Assembly: GCA_051647685.1 (NCBI GenBank)
Contig: JBOFEG010000041.1
Span: 1 to 64,000, forward strand
DNA: 64,000 nucleotides
Direction: 5' to 3'
Origin: CALTSX01 sp051647685
Lineage (GTDB): Bacteria > Chlamydiota > Chlamydiia > Chlamydiales > CALTSX01
In this document: piece by piece, positions 1-9,558 of the stretch
Numbering within the stretch: position 1 is the stretch's first letter
How the letters are laid out: each line of letters begins with the position of its first letter
Position numbers and translations under genes: made by a program
The notes under the pieces: generated by a model
Seen by the model: the letters and a program-made list of their open reading frames with translations, nothing else
Database searches by the model: none
What the model was told of the DNA's origin: nothing

Positions 1-248
1 ATAAAAGATCTATCTATAGAGAAACATAAAAGGTTGGCTCTAGCCAAGTGAAAAATATGACTAGAGAGCTGAATTTTAAACTGTCTCAATATATATCCTA
101 AAACAGGTATATTATTTTTAACGTTTTACTTTTTTTTACCAGTTTTAATACCTTAAGAACAAATAGTTAATTTAAAGGGGAGCATTCGCTTTAGTTGTTT
201 ATTTTAGAAAATATTTTCAAAAGAATTAGAAATGACTCATAGAATATC

Positions 249-815
249 CTAGATATTTGAATCAAATAAACTTAATATACTTATCTTATCTACTATTTTT
301 TCTGATAATATTTTTTGTAATCTTCTATATTCCTTCTCATTAGGAAGTTGCCAGCATAATAATAAAGGACGATTTAATTTTTTTCGTATTTTTCTTATAT
401 TATACACTGAAAGAGAAAATGCTAGCCCCATTTTAATTGCAATATAGGCAATAGGTGGGAAATTTGTTTTTATATTCCAATAAATAATTCCATCACATCC
501 AAATACATTTGACTGTAGGTAAGCAAGTTTTACAAATTCGATAAAGAGTTTTTGATATATTGGATGAGATTCCTGTGCTAATGTATATAAAGGCCCCATA
601 TTTTCAAAAGCAATACATAAAATTTTCCCTCGTAAATGATCGCACAATTGAATATCTTCTCGATGCAGGAAGCAATTATCAATTAATTCTAAACACAACT
701 GGCAAAAATAACGATTTTGATCTATCGGTTCCTTGCAATGAATACAGATCGGGGGGAAAACCCATTGCAAAACGGCTTTATCTAAGACTGATATGAGGCG
801 ATTCCAAATTGCCAT
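249..815 (-). CDS. ComF-like zinc-ribbon protein, phosphoribosyltransferase part not recognisable
   Basis: The N-terminus resembles ComF-family proteins: a hydrophobic PP motif followed by a zinc ribbon, C24-x2-C27 and C38-x2-C41. ComF proteins normally continue into a phosphoribosyltransferase domain with a conserved acidic PRPP loop. I see no such loop here, and at 188 residues the protein is shorter than usual (roughly 220-240). It may be a degenerate ComF that keeps only the metal-binding part, or a divergent relative. In other bacteria ComF helps DNA uptake for transformation; that role cannot be assumed here. The start overlaps the end of the upstream AsmA-like gene by 38 bp, which suggests translational coupling or a somewhat later true start. 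Family assignment rests on the zinc ribbon only. Confidence 0.55.
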   Translation of the reverse strand: MAIWNRLISVLDKAVLQWVFPPICIHCKEPIDQNRYFCQLCLELIDNCFLHREDIQLCDHLRGKILCIAFENMGPLYTLAQESHPIYQKLFIEFVKLAYLQSNVFGCDGIIYWNIKTNFPPIAYIAIKMGLAFSLSVYNIRKIRKKLNRPLLLCWQLPNEKEYRRLQKILSEKIVDKISILSLFDSNI

Positions 816-3800
816 AAATAGATAAAATAAAGAGTTCTGCTATTTTTAACAAAGCATACTGCTTAACGCGAAGATTTACATGTAATTTACCATTCCAGTC
901 AATATATGAAGTATCGCCAGAAACCAAATGAAATTGAGATCTTTTTCCCTTGCTATAACATTTTTTTAATTGTAGGAGTTGAATTGTTCCCTGCTTCATC
1001 GCATATTCAAGTGTTCCCTGTACTGGAACTAACATAGAAATATCGAGACCGAGCCTACTAATAATTTCCATGGGAATAGAGAAAAAATTGTATTCTGTTT
1101 TATAAGTATTCGTAAAATGAAGAAATCCAGAACCCATAAAAGATAGCGGGTCATCCATCCAACCACTTATTTCATTGCATCTAAGTTCAGTAATAACAAA
1201 TGGTTTGGCTATACCGCGTGACATTCCTACTTTCTTTAATAAAGATGGACGCATATCTCGAATAATTATTTTAGGAATAGAAAATTTCCATCCGTGTTCT
1301 TTTAACTTTTTGATGCAACCATTTGGGATCCTGAGCTGCATAGCTAAATCGTAGATTGAAAGATTCTGTATAGTTACTTTCTGATTCTCAATGTTCACTT
1401 CTCCAAATATGCTTTGCAATTGGTAGCCGAGAATGTCGATATTTTTTCCTCGTACACATCCGCTAAAACTAGAATTTTGCCAATTTTTTTTGTCTAATGA
1501 AAGAGTTCCATACAGTTCATATTTGCTATGTATAGAGATCTGTTTTCCGAGTATAGCTAAATATTTGGGAAAGCATTCTCCAAGTAATGCTATATTTATT
1601 TTTATACTGCCTTTAAGTAAATCGGTTCCAGAAATCTTATTTACCGTGGGTAAAAAATCAATTTCAAGACCACACAAAGAGCCATTAATTTTCTTAATTA
1701 TAAATCCATCTTCATTATATAAAGTAGTAATCAAAATAGATTGCTCTGAGTTATTTGAATCAGATATTGTGCAATGAATTTCTTTATTCTTTTGAAAAGG
1801 TATCGACGCAAGAATGGTTATTTTCCTGTCTTGCAGAGGAATCTCTACTGTTACATAACAGCACTTGTCTCTTATAGAAAAAGAAAGCGTATCGAATAAA
1901 AATGATTTATCTCCTAACCAATAATAACCGGGATCTAACATTCCATGTATTGTAAACTGACCTGATTCATAAACAAATGAGGTGCAAATGCGTATTTGAT
2001 TTTCCCAGGAAAATGCATAATCTTTCCAGAATAGTTTATCGGTATGACACCGAAAATTTTCAATAATATTATTGCTTGCAATGGCTAGTATAGCTTTCGA
2101 TGGCAAAGTAATAATAAGATTCTTTCCTTCCCATTTAGATTTATGATATTTGATTGTGTCAAATGCAACACTACCACAAGCTTGACCTTTGTGTAGTAAC
2201 GTAAGAGCGCCGCTCTCTATTTCCAGTCCTTTTTGTGGTGAAAAAAAAGCACAAAAATCACTGGTGCTCTCTAAAGACAATTTGTTAAAGCAAGCCTGAT
2301 CCCATTTACAAGCTAATTTTGTTTCAATCACCCAAGCGCCTTTATTTTTAGAGAAGTCTATTTTGACTTGCCCACTGCCGTTAACATTTCCGGATAACCA
2401 ATCAATCCATTCTTTAGGGAAAAGAAATTTCCATTCATTGAGTGCAATATTCAATTCACTAAGCTGAAATAACAATTTTTTCCCAGTGTAATCAAAAGTA
2501 CCATTTGTACAGACGAAATGGCTCATATGGTGCTTTCCCTTAAGATAAGCAAACTCTAAAAAATGTTTTCCTTGAAATAATTTTCCTTCTATTTGATGTG
2601 CACCGATTATGCACGATATAATATTCCATTCTCGATTGATTTTTTCAGTGATAAGAAAGATAGGTAATTTCTCACCTTTCCAAAAAGTTTTGTTTCCATT
2701 TATTTGCAGATTAAATCGATCTATTTTTCCGTCATAAGAGATTTCGCAGTCTAGCAACCCACTCATATCTTTTATATTACTATAAAGAAGTTCCATATAA
2801 GGACTTGAAAAAAGAAAAGTCTGTTTCATAGAGAGGACCTGGTGGTATATTTGCTCTAGAGATATCTGACATTTGACTTTAGCGTCCGTTATTTGAGCAT
2901 TCTTCCATGTGATTTTTGTCTGTTGCAGATTAGAATTAAGTATATGAGAATACCTCTCATCGAGCTGTAATACATAACTTGTTTCTGCTTGCGAGAGTTG
3001 CCCGACTAGTCTAATCACATCATGTGTATCTGTCGTAAGGCGCGCATCAAATTTGCATTCTAGAGCTTTCAGAAAAGAGCATTCTATTTTTGGGATATAT
3101 AGACGATACGAGACATCCTGAGTAGACTGATCTAATTTATATATAGAGTGTACATTGTCCAGTCCTATAACTCCTTTTTCTGAATCAATTGCAATATGGA
3201 ATTGTAATTGATCTAATATCCCATTTAATCCAACCGCATACGATGCGTTTTCAATATCAGCTTCAATTCTCCACCGAGTTTCAGTATTTTTTTCCATAAA
3301 ATGACTTTCTAAATAGAATCCCCCAACTGCACTAATTACTGTTCCATGTAAAGGTATATTGAATTGCGGAAAAGAAGGAGCTCGTTTAGCAAGTGATAAA
3401 AGTCTTTCTACATTTCCTTGAAACCAAGTTGTTTCTATAAATAACTTAATTGAATGGTCTATTTGCTCAATTAACGATATTTCTCCACAGAAAGATAAAT
3501 TTTCCATTTCTGCTACAACTTTTTTGAAAAAGATATTGTTATTTTCTATATATAATTCTCCTACAGCTCGGTTGAGTTTTAGATCAATCTTATGTACATT
3601 CGCCTGCATTTCTATACTTGGTATTTGGAGAGTGATTGGATGATTTTTTTTCCAAGACAACAATCCATCGGTAAATTTGGCATGTGAGAAAGATACATGT
3701 GGAGATTTATAGTCTAGATCTACAGAGGAAAAAGCAATTTGTAGCTCATCCATTTCAAAATTTCCGTCTATATCAATTAAACCGGAAACTGATGTCTCTG

Positions 3801-5616
3801 GAAAAAGATAATGTATAAAATTTTCATACCAAAATGAAGAAAGATCCTTCCCATAAAAAGTAATTTTTTGCTGCCACTTAGAATTTTTTTGGTTAATTAT
3901 TTTCCAAAGATTACATTCGGTCGTAAGCTCTATATCAATATGAAGTCTTTCTTGAAGAGACGTCGCAATGAAATCACCAGATAATGTTTCTCCGTGAATA
4001 TATATGCCATGCAGTGCAATTGGTTCATTTTTTTTATAAGAAATTCCATATAATTTGTGTAGTGCTTCGGTAGTGCTTTCTATAACAAAAGAAAAATCTG
4101 GAGAAGTCACTGATCCCGATAATACTCCATGTAGGTCACCACTCTCCATTCCAAATGCAATTTGTGAGGATTCTAAATATCCATCTTTTACAGCTAAGTT
4201 CAATGCAACATCTCGCAACAGAGCTTTGTTTGAACCTATGACTTTACCGGAAGAAAGTATACAAGTTCCGGAAAATCTATCGAAAATATTAGTAATAGAA
4301 AAATCCATTTGCCCCTCTATGATACATTTTGGAATTATATACTGTGTTATTCGGGATTGATCTGTGATAGTTACATCGATTAAAGATAATTGATTGGCTA
4401 TAATTTTCTTCAGATTCCACATATTCCAGAGAACTGACACCTTTCCATCTATTGTTCCAGACTGGAGTAAAAAGGGTTTCAGTTCAGGACATAGTTTCCC
4501 CAAAGCATATTGTATTGTAAGAAGTGGAGCTCCCAAAATTCGATTTAAATCAAGCGATAATAAAATTCCGTCCGCATTGCTACTTGTACAGTAAGAAATT
4601 TTCTGAGGTGAATCATTTCCGAACAGTATTTCACCCATCTTTCCTTCTCCATGTAATATAAATGGAAGGACATGTTCTCCGACTTGTAAATTGGCAGAAA
4701 TTTGTGTTACCTCATTTATTCCAAGTTGGCCACAAATATTTTGAATCAGAATAGAAGATCCTTCTTCTCTCGATAAAAAGACGCCTCCTTCTTTTACTGT
4801 AGAGGAAACTATTGGAACAGAATTTTTTTCTGTGACAATGACGTCACATTTTTGACAACTTACTTGTATAGGAAAATTCTTTCGTAAATAGGTAAAATTA
4901 GAGCAAATAATTCTCCCAGATAGCTCTTCTCCAAAATTCAGGTATCCCGTAGTACATCCAGTAACTTGAGTAGCGTCTAAAGGAAAAAAAATATTAAATA
5001 AAGAATAGAATTTTTCCAATTCTACTCCTTTAAATGAAAAATTCCCTATAACTTTATTTTGTTTGTATAGGTAATTTGCGATAATACACGGATCTTCTCC
5101 AAAACTTGAAATAGAAATCATTCCACTTGTGTCTTTGTATGGAGTTGCTACTGAAAAAGAAAATTTATTTAGTTTATTATCTTCTATTATATGGATTTCT
5201 CCATTCTCTATTTCTAATCCCCATGGAACAGAGGCTAAATGATTTTTGTATGTCGCTCGTGTATCGGACCTATCTATCGATTCAGATCTAGTACATACAA
5301 CTAAAGGGCGCATACAATAAATTCGCATGAATGGACGAAATTGAATTTCTATTGCATCTACACTGATTTTGGTACTCAGATGAGATATATTTGTAGAAAA
5401 TGAAATATTTGCATCTTGCAAAATGATTGCATTTTTTTTGATTCCAATTTGCCCACACGTAAACTCACAGCCCCAGGAACTTGGTAAATACTTTTGAACA
5501 TAATGTTTCGCTACAATTCGGAGTACTGGTTGTATAAATATCCATGTAGATATTACAAATGAAAGTATCAGTACAAAAATACAATAATATTTTTTCCTGA
5601 CCGAGAAAATATGCAT
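778..5616 (-). CDS. Giant AsmA/TamB/YhdP-like envelope protein
   Basis: A 1,612-residue protein with one N-terminal membrane segment (about residues 9-33) followed by a very long, mostly beta-rich chain without further membrane segments. The ending (LRVKQYALLKIAELF, then a short GNLESPHISLR tail) is the kind of C-terminus seen in AsmA/YhdP/TamB-type proteins. These are anchored in the inner membrane, span the periplasm as a hydrophobic groove and are thought to move phospholipids to the outer membrane. I infer the same place and role. Its gene is divergent from nqrB, with about 120 bp between them, and overlaps the ComF-like gene downstream. I see no frameshift or stop. Exact subfamily is uncertain; the size and N-terminal anchor are the firm observations. 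Confidence 0.65.
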   Translation of the reverse strand: MHIFSVRKKYYCIFVLILSFVISTWIFIQPVLRIVAKHYVQKYLPSSWGCEFTCGQIGIKKNAIILQDANISFSTNISHLSTKISVDAIEIQFRPFMRIYCMRPLVVCTRSESIDRSDTRATYKNHLASVPWGLEIENGEIHIIEDNKLNKFSFSVATPYKDTSGMISISSFGEDPCIIANYLYKQNKVIGNFSFKGVELEKFYSLFNIFFPLDATQVTGCTTGYLNFGEELSGRIICSNFTYLRKNFPIQVSCQKCDVIVTEKNSVPIVSSTVKEGGVFLSREEGSSILIQNICGQLGINEVTQISANLQVGEHVLPFILHGEGKMGEILFGNDSPQKISYCTSSNADGILLSLDLNRILGAPLLTIQYALGKLCPELKPFLLQSGTIDGKVSVLWNMWNLKKIIANQLSLIDVTITDQSRITQYIIPKCIIEGQMDFSITNIFDRFSGTCILSSGKVIGSNKALLRDVALNLAVKDGYLESSQIAFGMESGDLHGVLSGSVTSPDFSFVIESTTEALHKLYGISYKKNEPIALHGIYIHGETLSGDFIATSLQERLHIDIELTTECNLWKIINQKNSKWQQKITFYGKDLSSFWYENFIHYLFPETSVSGLIDIDGNFEMDELQIAFSSVDLDYKSPHVSFSHAKFTDGLLSWKKNHPITLQIPSIEMQANVHKIDLKLNRAVGELYIENNNIFFKKVVAEMENLSFCGEISLIEQIDHSIKLFIETTWFQGNVERLLSLAKRAPSFPQFNIPLHGTVISAVGGFYLESHFMEKNTETRWRIEADIENASYAVGLNGILDQLQFHIAIDSEKGVIGLDNVHSIYKLDQSTQDVSYRLYIPKIECSFLKALECKFDARLTTDTHDVIRLVGQLSQAETSYVLQLDERYSHILNSNLQQTKITWKNAQITDAKVKCQISLEQIYHQVLSMKQTFLFSSPYMELLYSNIKDMSGLLDCEISYDGKIDRFNLQINGNKTFWKGEKLPIFLITEKINREWNIISCIIGAHQIEGKLFQGKHFLEFAYLKGKHHMSHFVCTNGTFDYTGKKLLFQLSELNIALNEWKFLFPKEWIDWLSGNVNGSGQVKIDFSKNKGAWVIETKLACKWDQACFNKLSLESTSDFCAFFSPQKGLEIESGALTLLHKGQACGSVAFDTIKYHKSKWEGKNLIITLPSKAILAIASNNIIENFRCHTDKLFWKDYAFSWENQIRICTSFVYESGQFTIHGMLDPGYYWLGDKSFLFDTLSFSIRDKCCYVTVEIPLQDRKITILASIPFQKNKEIHCTISDSNNSEQSILITTLYNEDGFIIKKINGSLCGLEIDFLPTVNKISGTDLLKGSIKINIALLGECFPKYLAILGKQISIHSKYELYGTLSLDKKNWQNSSFSGCVRGKNIDILGYQLQSIFGEVNIENQKVTIQNLSIYDLAMQLRIPNGCIKKLKEHGWKFSIPKIIIRDMRPSLLKKVGMSRGIAKPFVITELRCNEISGWMDDPLSFMGSGFLHFTNTYKTEYNFFSIPMEIISRLGLDISMLVPVQGTLEYAMKQGTIQLLQLKKCYSKGKRSQFHLVSGDTSYIDWNGKLHVNLRVKQYALLKIAELFILSIYGNLESPHISLR

Positions 5617-5676
5617 ACACTACCCAATATAATTTATGAGAGAACAAGACATTTCAACGAGTCTGTTACATAGATC

Positions 5677-5705
5677 TTGCGATTAACATTTCTCTTTTCT
5701 AGAAT
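5677..5705 (+). promoter_or_regulatory. Predicted sigma66/sigma70-type promoter of nqrBCDE
   Basis: TTGCGA at 5677-5682 and TAGAAT at 5700-5705 are separated by exactly 17 bp, a good match to the major-sigma-factor consensus. A start of transcription near 5712 would leave a leader of about 25 nt before the nqrB ATG at 5737. There is no strong Shine-Dalgarno sequence in that leader. Prediction from sequence only. Confidence 0.5.
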
Positions 5706-5736
5706 CCGCTTTAATCCCAAGCTACAAATAAAATAA

Positions 5737-7263
5737 ATGATTCAAGAATTTTTAGAACACCAATTAGCATCTCTAGAAAAAAGCAAAAAATTTACATTTT
5801 TAAAACCTTTGTTACAAGCAATAGATACCTTCTTTTATGAGCCTGCAGTATCTACAAAAGGTCCTCCACATATTCGAGATTCTGTTGATTTAAAGAGATG
5901 GATGGTTCTCGTACTTATTGCGCTTATCCCCTGTTTTTTCATGGCTATTTGGAATACTGGTATGCAACATATTGTTTATACCAATAGCGATGCAAGTATA
6001 ATGCAAAAATTTTTTTCTATTCATTCTATTCATGAATATATTTCATTTTCATTGGAAAAATATCGCTACATAACAATTTTGCGCAAAGGTCTTAGTATTT
6101 TTGCGCCTATCCTTATTTTATCGTATGTTACTGGAATCTTTTGGGAAGCTCTTTTTGCGGCTATTCGAGGTACACAAATTTCTGAAGGATTTTTAGTCAC
6201 TGGAGCACTAGTTGCACTAATATTGCCACCTACAATTCCTTATTGGATGATCGTTGTTGGGGTATCAGCCGGGGTTATCTTAAGTAAAGAAGTCTTTGGA
6301 GGGACTGGAATGAACTTGCTAAATCCAGCCTTAACAACTAGAGCTTTTTTATTTTTCTCTTACCCAACCCAATTATCTGGATCTGTATGGATTGCTGGGA
6401 AAGCACCTACAATCCAAGCAAATTTAGACAAAGTAAATGAATATATGAGCAAAGGTATAGATGGCTATTCAGCTGCTTCTCCCTTAAGTATTTTTAATAT
6501 TAGCTCAGAAATCAAACAAATCCATATCAATGCAATTGAGTCTTATCTAAAATTGACTCCTTTAACACCCGTTATAGAAAAGCAATTCATTAAATGGCAA
6601 AAAATATCACAAATTACAAATACGTTTGCTGAATCAACTATCGACCAAATCCAAAATTTTTTGACAACTCCTCTGCTTCAAGGAGGCCTTGGTTTATCAC
6701 ATGAAAATTTTTCAGCCGCTTACCAATTTGTTATGTTAAAGTATAACCAAGGGATTTTCACAAATGGAAATTTTTTCATGGGTAACCAGATAGGATCCTT
6801 AGGAGAAACCTCTGTTATAGCCTGTCTTATCGGCGGTATCTTTTTACTGGTAGTCGGTATTGCTTCTTGGAGAATTATACTTGCTATGATTCTAAGCGCT
6901 TTTGTTATTGGATGCGCTTTTCAATGGGGTGCTAGTTATTTCGGAGAATTTGGAGGCGCTTTTGCTGCAGCTAAATATAATTTTCCAGCCTATAAACATC
7001 TACTTCTTGGTGGATTTGCATTCGCTACTGTCTTTATGGCTACCGATCCCGTTTCTGCTCCTGGAATGAATTCAGCCAAATGGATGTATGGCTCATTAGT
7101 CGGGTTTTTAATGATTATCATTCGGGTATTAAATCCAGCTTTCCCAGAAGGAGTTATGTTATCTATTATATTTGCTAACATTTTCTCTCCTTTATTTGAT
7201 CGTTTTTCCTTAATTATGTATCGTAACATTCGTTATGGTAGAACCAAAAAAATCGCCCGGTGA
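5737..7263 (+). CDS. nqrB: Na+-translocating NADH:quinone reductase subunit B
   Basis: NqrB is the main membrane subunit of the sodium-pumping NADH:ubiquinone reductase; it carries FMN and riboflavin and takes part in quinone reduction. The protein has 508 residues, many hydrophobic helices and the family motif GGTGMNLLNPALTTR starting at about residue 188. The C-terminus after the ATDPVSAPGMNSAKW stretch is also typical. Residues about 215-345 are long, as I recall for chlamydial NqrB compared with Vibrio. At the place where Vibrio has the flavinylated Thr in DGFSGAT, this protein reads DGYSAAS (residues 242-248), so the FMN acceptor would be Ser248. First gene of nqrBCDE; its end overlaps nqrC by 29 bp. 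nqrA is not in the window and nqrF lies at 47-48 kb. Confidence 0.95.
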   Translation: MIQEFLEHQLASLEKSKKFTFLKPLLQAIDTFFYEPAVSTKGPPHIRDSVDLKRWMVLVLIALIPCFFMAIWNTGMQHIVYTNSDASIMQKFFSIHSIHEYISFSLEKYRYITILRKGLSIFAPILILSYVTGIFWEALFAAIRGTQISEGFLVTGALVALILPPTIPYWMIVVGVSAGVILSKEVFGGTGMNLLNPALTTRAFLFFSYPTQLSGSVWIAGKAPTIQANLDKVNEYMSKGIDGYSAASPLSIFNISSEIKQIHINAIESYLKLTPLTPVIEKQFIKWQKISQITNTFAESTIDQIQNFLTTPLLQGGLGLSHENFSAAYQFVMLKYNQGIFTNGNFFMGNQIGSLGETSVIACLIGGIFLLVVGIASWRIILAMILSAFVIGCAFQWGASYFGEFGGAFAAAKYNFPAYKHLLLGGFAFATVFMATDPVSAPGMNSAKWMYGSLVGFLMIIIRVLNPAFPEGVMLSIIFANIFSPLFDRFSLIMYRNIRYGRTKKIAR

Positions 7264-8107
7264 CTTTCGAGTTTTTTTATTCATTATTAGTATTTGTTTT
7301 ATTTGTTCAGCTATTTTATCTATCTTAACTCAAGTATTACAACCAAAACAGGAACGCTCTAAAAAACTTTATCAAAGTAAACAAATGTTACTCTCCGCTC
7401 ATATTTTAGGATATGATGGGTATTTTGTTTTGTCCTCAAATGAGAAAGAATCTGTTAAGGCAATTTATGATAAAAAAACCAAATTAATCATTCCGGCTAA
7501 GAAGAAATCTCGCATAAAATCGACCAGTGATGACATTTTGCAAGTCTATGAACGCCGCATTCATTTGCGTTTTGTAGATCAAAATGGCAATCTTCTTCCA
7601 GAAAATGAAAAAGTGGATCCTACCAATCAAGAAATACAACCTATTTATCTAATTTCTGCTAATGATAATAATAAAGACTCACCTCCCTATGGCTTTGTAA
7701 TTCCTATTACTGGACAAGGTTTGTGGGGCCCTATTACTGGTTACTTGTCGATTGCAGCTGATGGGAACCACATACTCGGCACGACCTGGTATGATCAAGT
7801 GGAGACACCGGGACTTGGGGGAAATATCTCACTGCCCGAATGGCAAAAACAATTTTATGGGAAAGAGATTTTTCCAGTAGATGATAAAGGCAATGTAATT
7901 TCAGGAGCTCCTCTTGGAATCAACGTTGTTAAAACTATGGTACAAAATGAATTGTCAAATTCTCCTAAAGCGATTAATGCGGTTGATGGAATTCCTGGTG
8001 CATCTGTTACAGTTACAGGGGTCATTAAAGCCTATAGAAGCTCTCTTGCCTTTTACCAACCATTCTTTACTCAAATTCGAAAAACTTACCCGGAAGACAA
8101 AGTATAA
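7235..8107 (+). CDS. nqrC: Na+-translocating NADH:quinone reductase subunit C
   Basis: NqrC is a single-helix membrane protein whose periplasmic domain carries a covalently bound FMN. The 290-residue product has one N-terminal membrane segment (about residues 10-33) and a soluble domain with the segment GQGLWGPITGYLSI and the flavinylation region DGIPGASVT (residues 251-259). ApbE attaches FMN to the last residue of an (S/T)GA(T/S) motif; here that residue is Ser257 instead of the usual Thr, and Pro254 replaces the usual Ser/Thr. The gene overlaps nqrB by 29 bp and its TAA shares one base with the ATG of nqrD, so the operon is translationally coupled. No apbE is present in the window. Confidence 0.93.
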   Translation: MVEPKKSPGDFRVFLFIISICFICSAILSILTQVLQPKQERSKKLYQSKQMLLSAHILGYDGYFVLSSNEKESVKAIYDKKTKLIIPAKKKSRIKSTSDDILQVYERRIHLRFVDQNGNLLPENEKVDPTNQEIQPIYLISANDNNKDSPPYGFVIPITGQGLWGPITGYLSIAADGNHILGTTWYDQVETPGLGGNISLPEWQKQFYGKEIFPVDDKGNVISGAPLGINVVKTMVQNELSNSPKAINAVDGIPGASVTVTGVIKAYRSSLAFYQPFFTQIRKTYPEDKV

Positions 8108-8739
8108 TGAATCGAAAACATTGGCGTTACTTATTAAATCCATTGTGGGAAGAGAACCAAATTCTGGTTGCAGTACTCGGTATTTGTTCAGCCTTAGCAG
8201 TTACGGTTAAAGTAAGCGTCGCTTTTTCTATGGGACTATCAGTAATTTTTGTTACAAGTCTCTCTTGTTTATTAATCTCTATGCTTCGGGAAACAATACC
8301 TGATAACGTTCGGATGATTGCACAACTCATTATCATTTCTTTATTTGTTATCATTGTAGATCAATTCTTAAAAGCATTCTTTTACGAGATATCTAAAGTT
8401 CTTTCCGTCTTTGTTGGTTTGATCATTACAAATTGTATCGTTATGGGAAGAACAGAAAGTATGGCAAGACATCAACCACCCTTTGCAGCTTTTCTGGATG
8501 GTCTGGGCACAGCAGTGGGATATACTATTGTGATTGTAATTGTTGGAATTATTAGAGAAATCTTTGGATTTGGATCTCTATGGAATATTCAATTAATACC
8601 CCAGTCATGGTACTCCTCCTACCTCCATCCAGGGCGTTATACAAATTGTAATATTATGGCTCTAGCTCCTTCTGCCTTCTTTATTTTAGGCGCTATGATT
8701 GCTGTTATGAATACAATAAAAAATAAACAAAAAATGTAG
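8107..8739 (+). CDS. nqrD: Na+-translocating NADH:quinone reductase subunit D
   Basis: NqrD is one of two homologous six-helix membrane subunits of the sodium pump; the NqrD/NqrE pair forms the ion-translocating, iron-binding core. The product has 210 residues, the usual length, and is nearly all hydrophobic helices. It carries the family stretch NCIVMGRTESMAR (about residues 110-122), close to a conserved Cys-containing segment that binds the intramembrane iron centre in this family. Start and stop are fixed by the one-base overlap with nqrC (TAATG) and by the 10-bp gap to nqrE. Confidence 0.95.
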   Translation: MNRKHWRYLLNPLWEENQILVAVLGICSALAVTVKVSVAFSMGLSVIFVTSLSCLLISMLRETIPDNVRMIAQLIIISLFVIIVDQFLKAFFYEISKVLSVFVGLIITNCIVMGRTESMARHQPPFAAFLDGLGTAVGYTIVIVIVGIIREIFGFGSLWNIQLIPQSWYSSYLHPGRYTNCNIMALAPSAFFILGAMIAVMNTIKNKQKM

Positions 8740-8749
8740 GCTACTGATT

Positions 8750-9475
8750 ATGTGGATTGGGCCATATACAATACTGAATTTACTCGGAATTGCTATACAA
8801 GCAATTTTTATTCAAAATATTCTATTGTTTACATTTTTAGGTATGTGTTCCTATCTTGCTTGTTCAAGTAGCTGGAAAATAGCAAATGGACTTGGACTTG
8901 CAGTATGGGTAACCACTACATTTGCCGGAACTCTTAACTGGTTTGTTCATTATTACATAACGGGAGAAAAGGCCCTCCGTTGGTTGTCTCATTTAGGCAT
9001 TAAAAATGGAGAGAATATTAATCTTAACTTCTTAGAGTTTTTAATTTTTATATCTATAATTGCCGCTTTTGTACAAGTACTTGAAATTTTCATTGATGCA
9101 ACATCTCCAGCTCTATATCGCGCTTTAGGTATGTACCTTCCTTTAATTACAGTTAATTGTGCAATCCTAGGTGCTTGTCTATTTGCAACTACTAGGGCAT
9201 ATCCATTTATTCCCAACCTCATATATGTGTCTAGTTGTGGATTTGGTTGGTGGCTTGCAATCGCTTTAATTGCGGTAATTCGAGAAAAAATACGTTATTC
9301 CCATATCCCTAAGAATTTAGAAGGAATGGGAATCACTTTTATTATTACAGGTCTGATGGCAATGGCATTTATGGGATTCACCGGTATCACACTTGATCAA
9401 ATTAATACTTCTAATTACACCCTTTTACCCCAGGAAGATTCTGAAACAATTCAATCCAACTTAATTGGAAAATAA
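8750..9475 (+). CDS. nqrE: Na+-translocating NADH:quinone reductase subunit E
   Basis: NqrE is the partner of NqrD in the sodium-conducting membrane core. The 241-residue protein has six hydrophobic helices and the family segment LPLITVNCAILGACLF (about residues 130-145), which includes the conserved Cys of the intramembrane iron site; a second such Cys lies in the N-terminal half (LGMCSYLACSSS). It is longer than Vibrio NqrE (about 198), because of extra residues around 65-90 and at the C-terminus. It ends the nqrBCDE operon. Downstream, the gene meets the convergent small Cys-rich gene after 83 bp; I see only weak AT-rich hairpins there. Confidence 0.95.
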   Translation: MWIGPYTILNLLGIAIQAIFIQNILLFTFLGMCSYLACSSSWKIANGLGLAVWVTTTFAGTLNWFVHYYITGEKALRWLSHLGIKNGENINLNFLEFLIFISIIAAFVQVLEIFIDATSPALYRALGMYLPLITVNCAILGACLFATTRAYPFIPNLIYVSSCGFGWWLAIALIAVIREKIRYSHIPKNLEGMGITFIITGLMAMAFMGFTGITLDQINTSNYTLLPQEDSETIQSNLIGK

Positions 9476-9558
9476 AGTTCTAACCTACTCAATTCATTTC
9501 TGAATGAAATATATCCAAAGGTTAATTATCGAATATATTTCTTTAATTTTAAAAAAAA

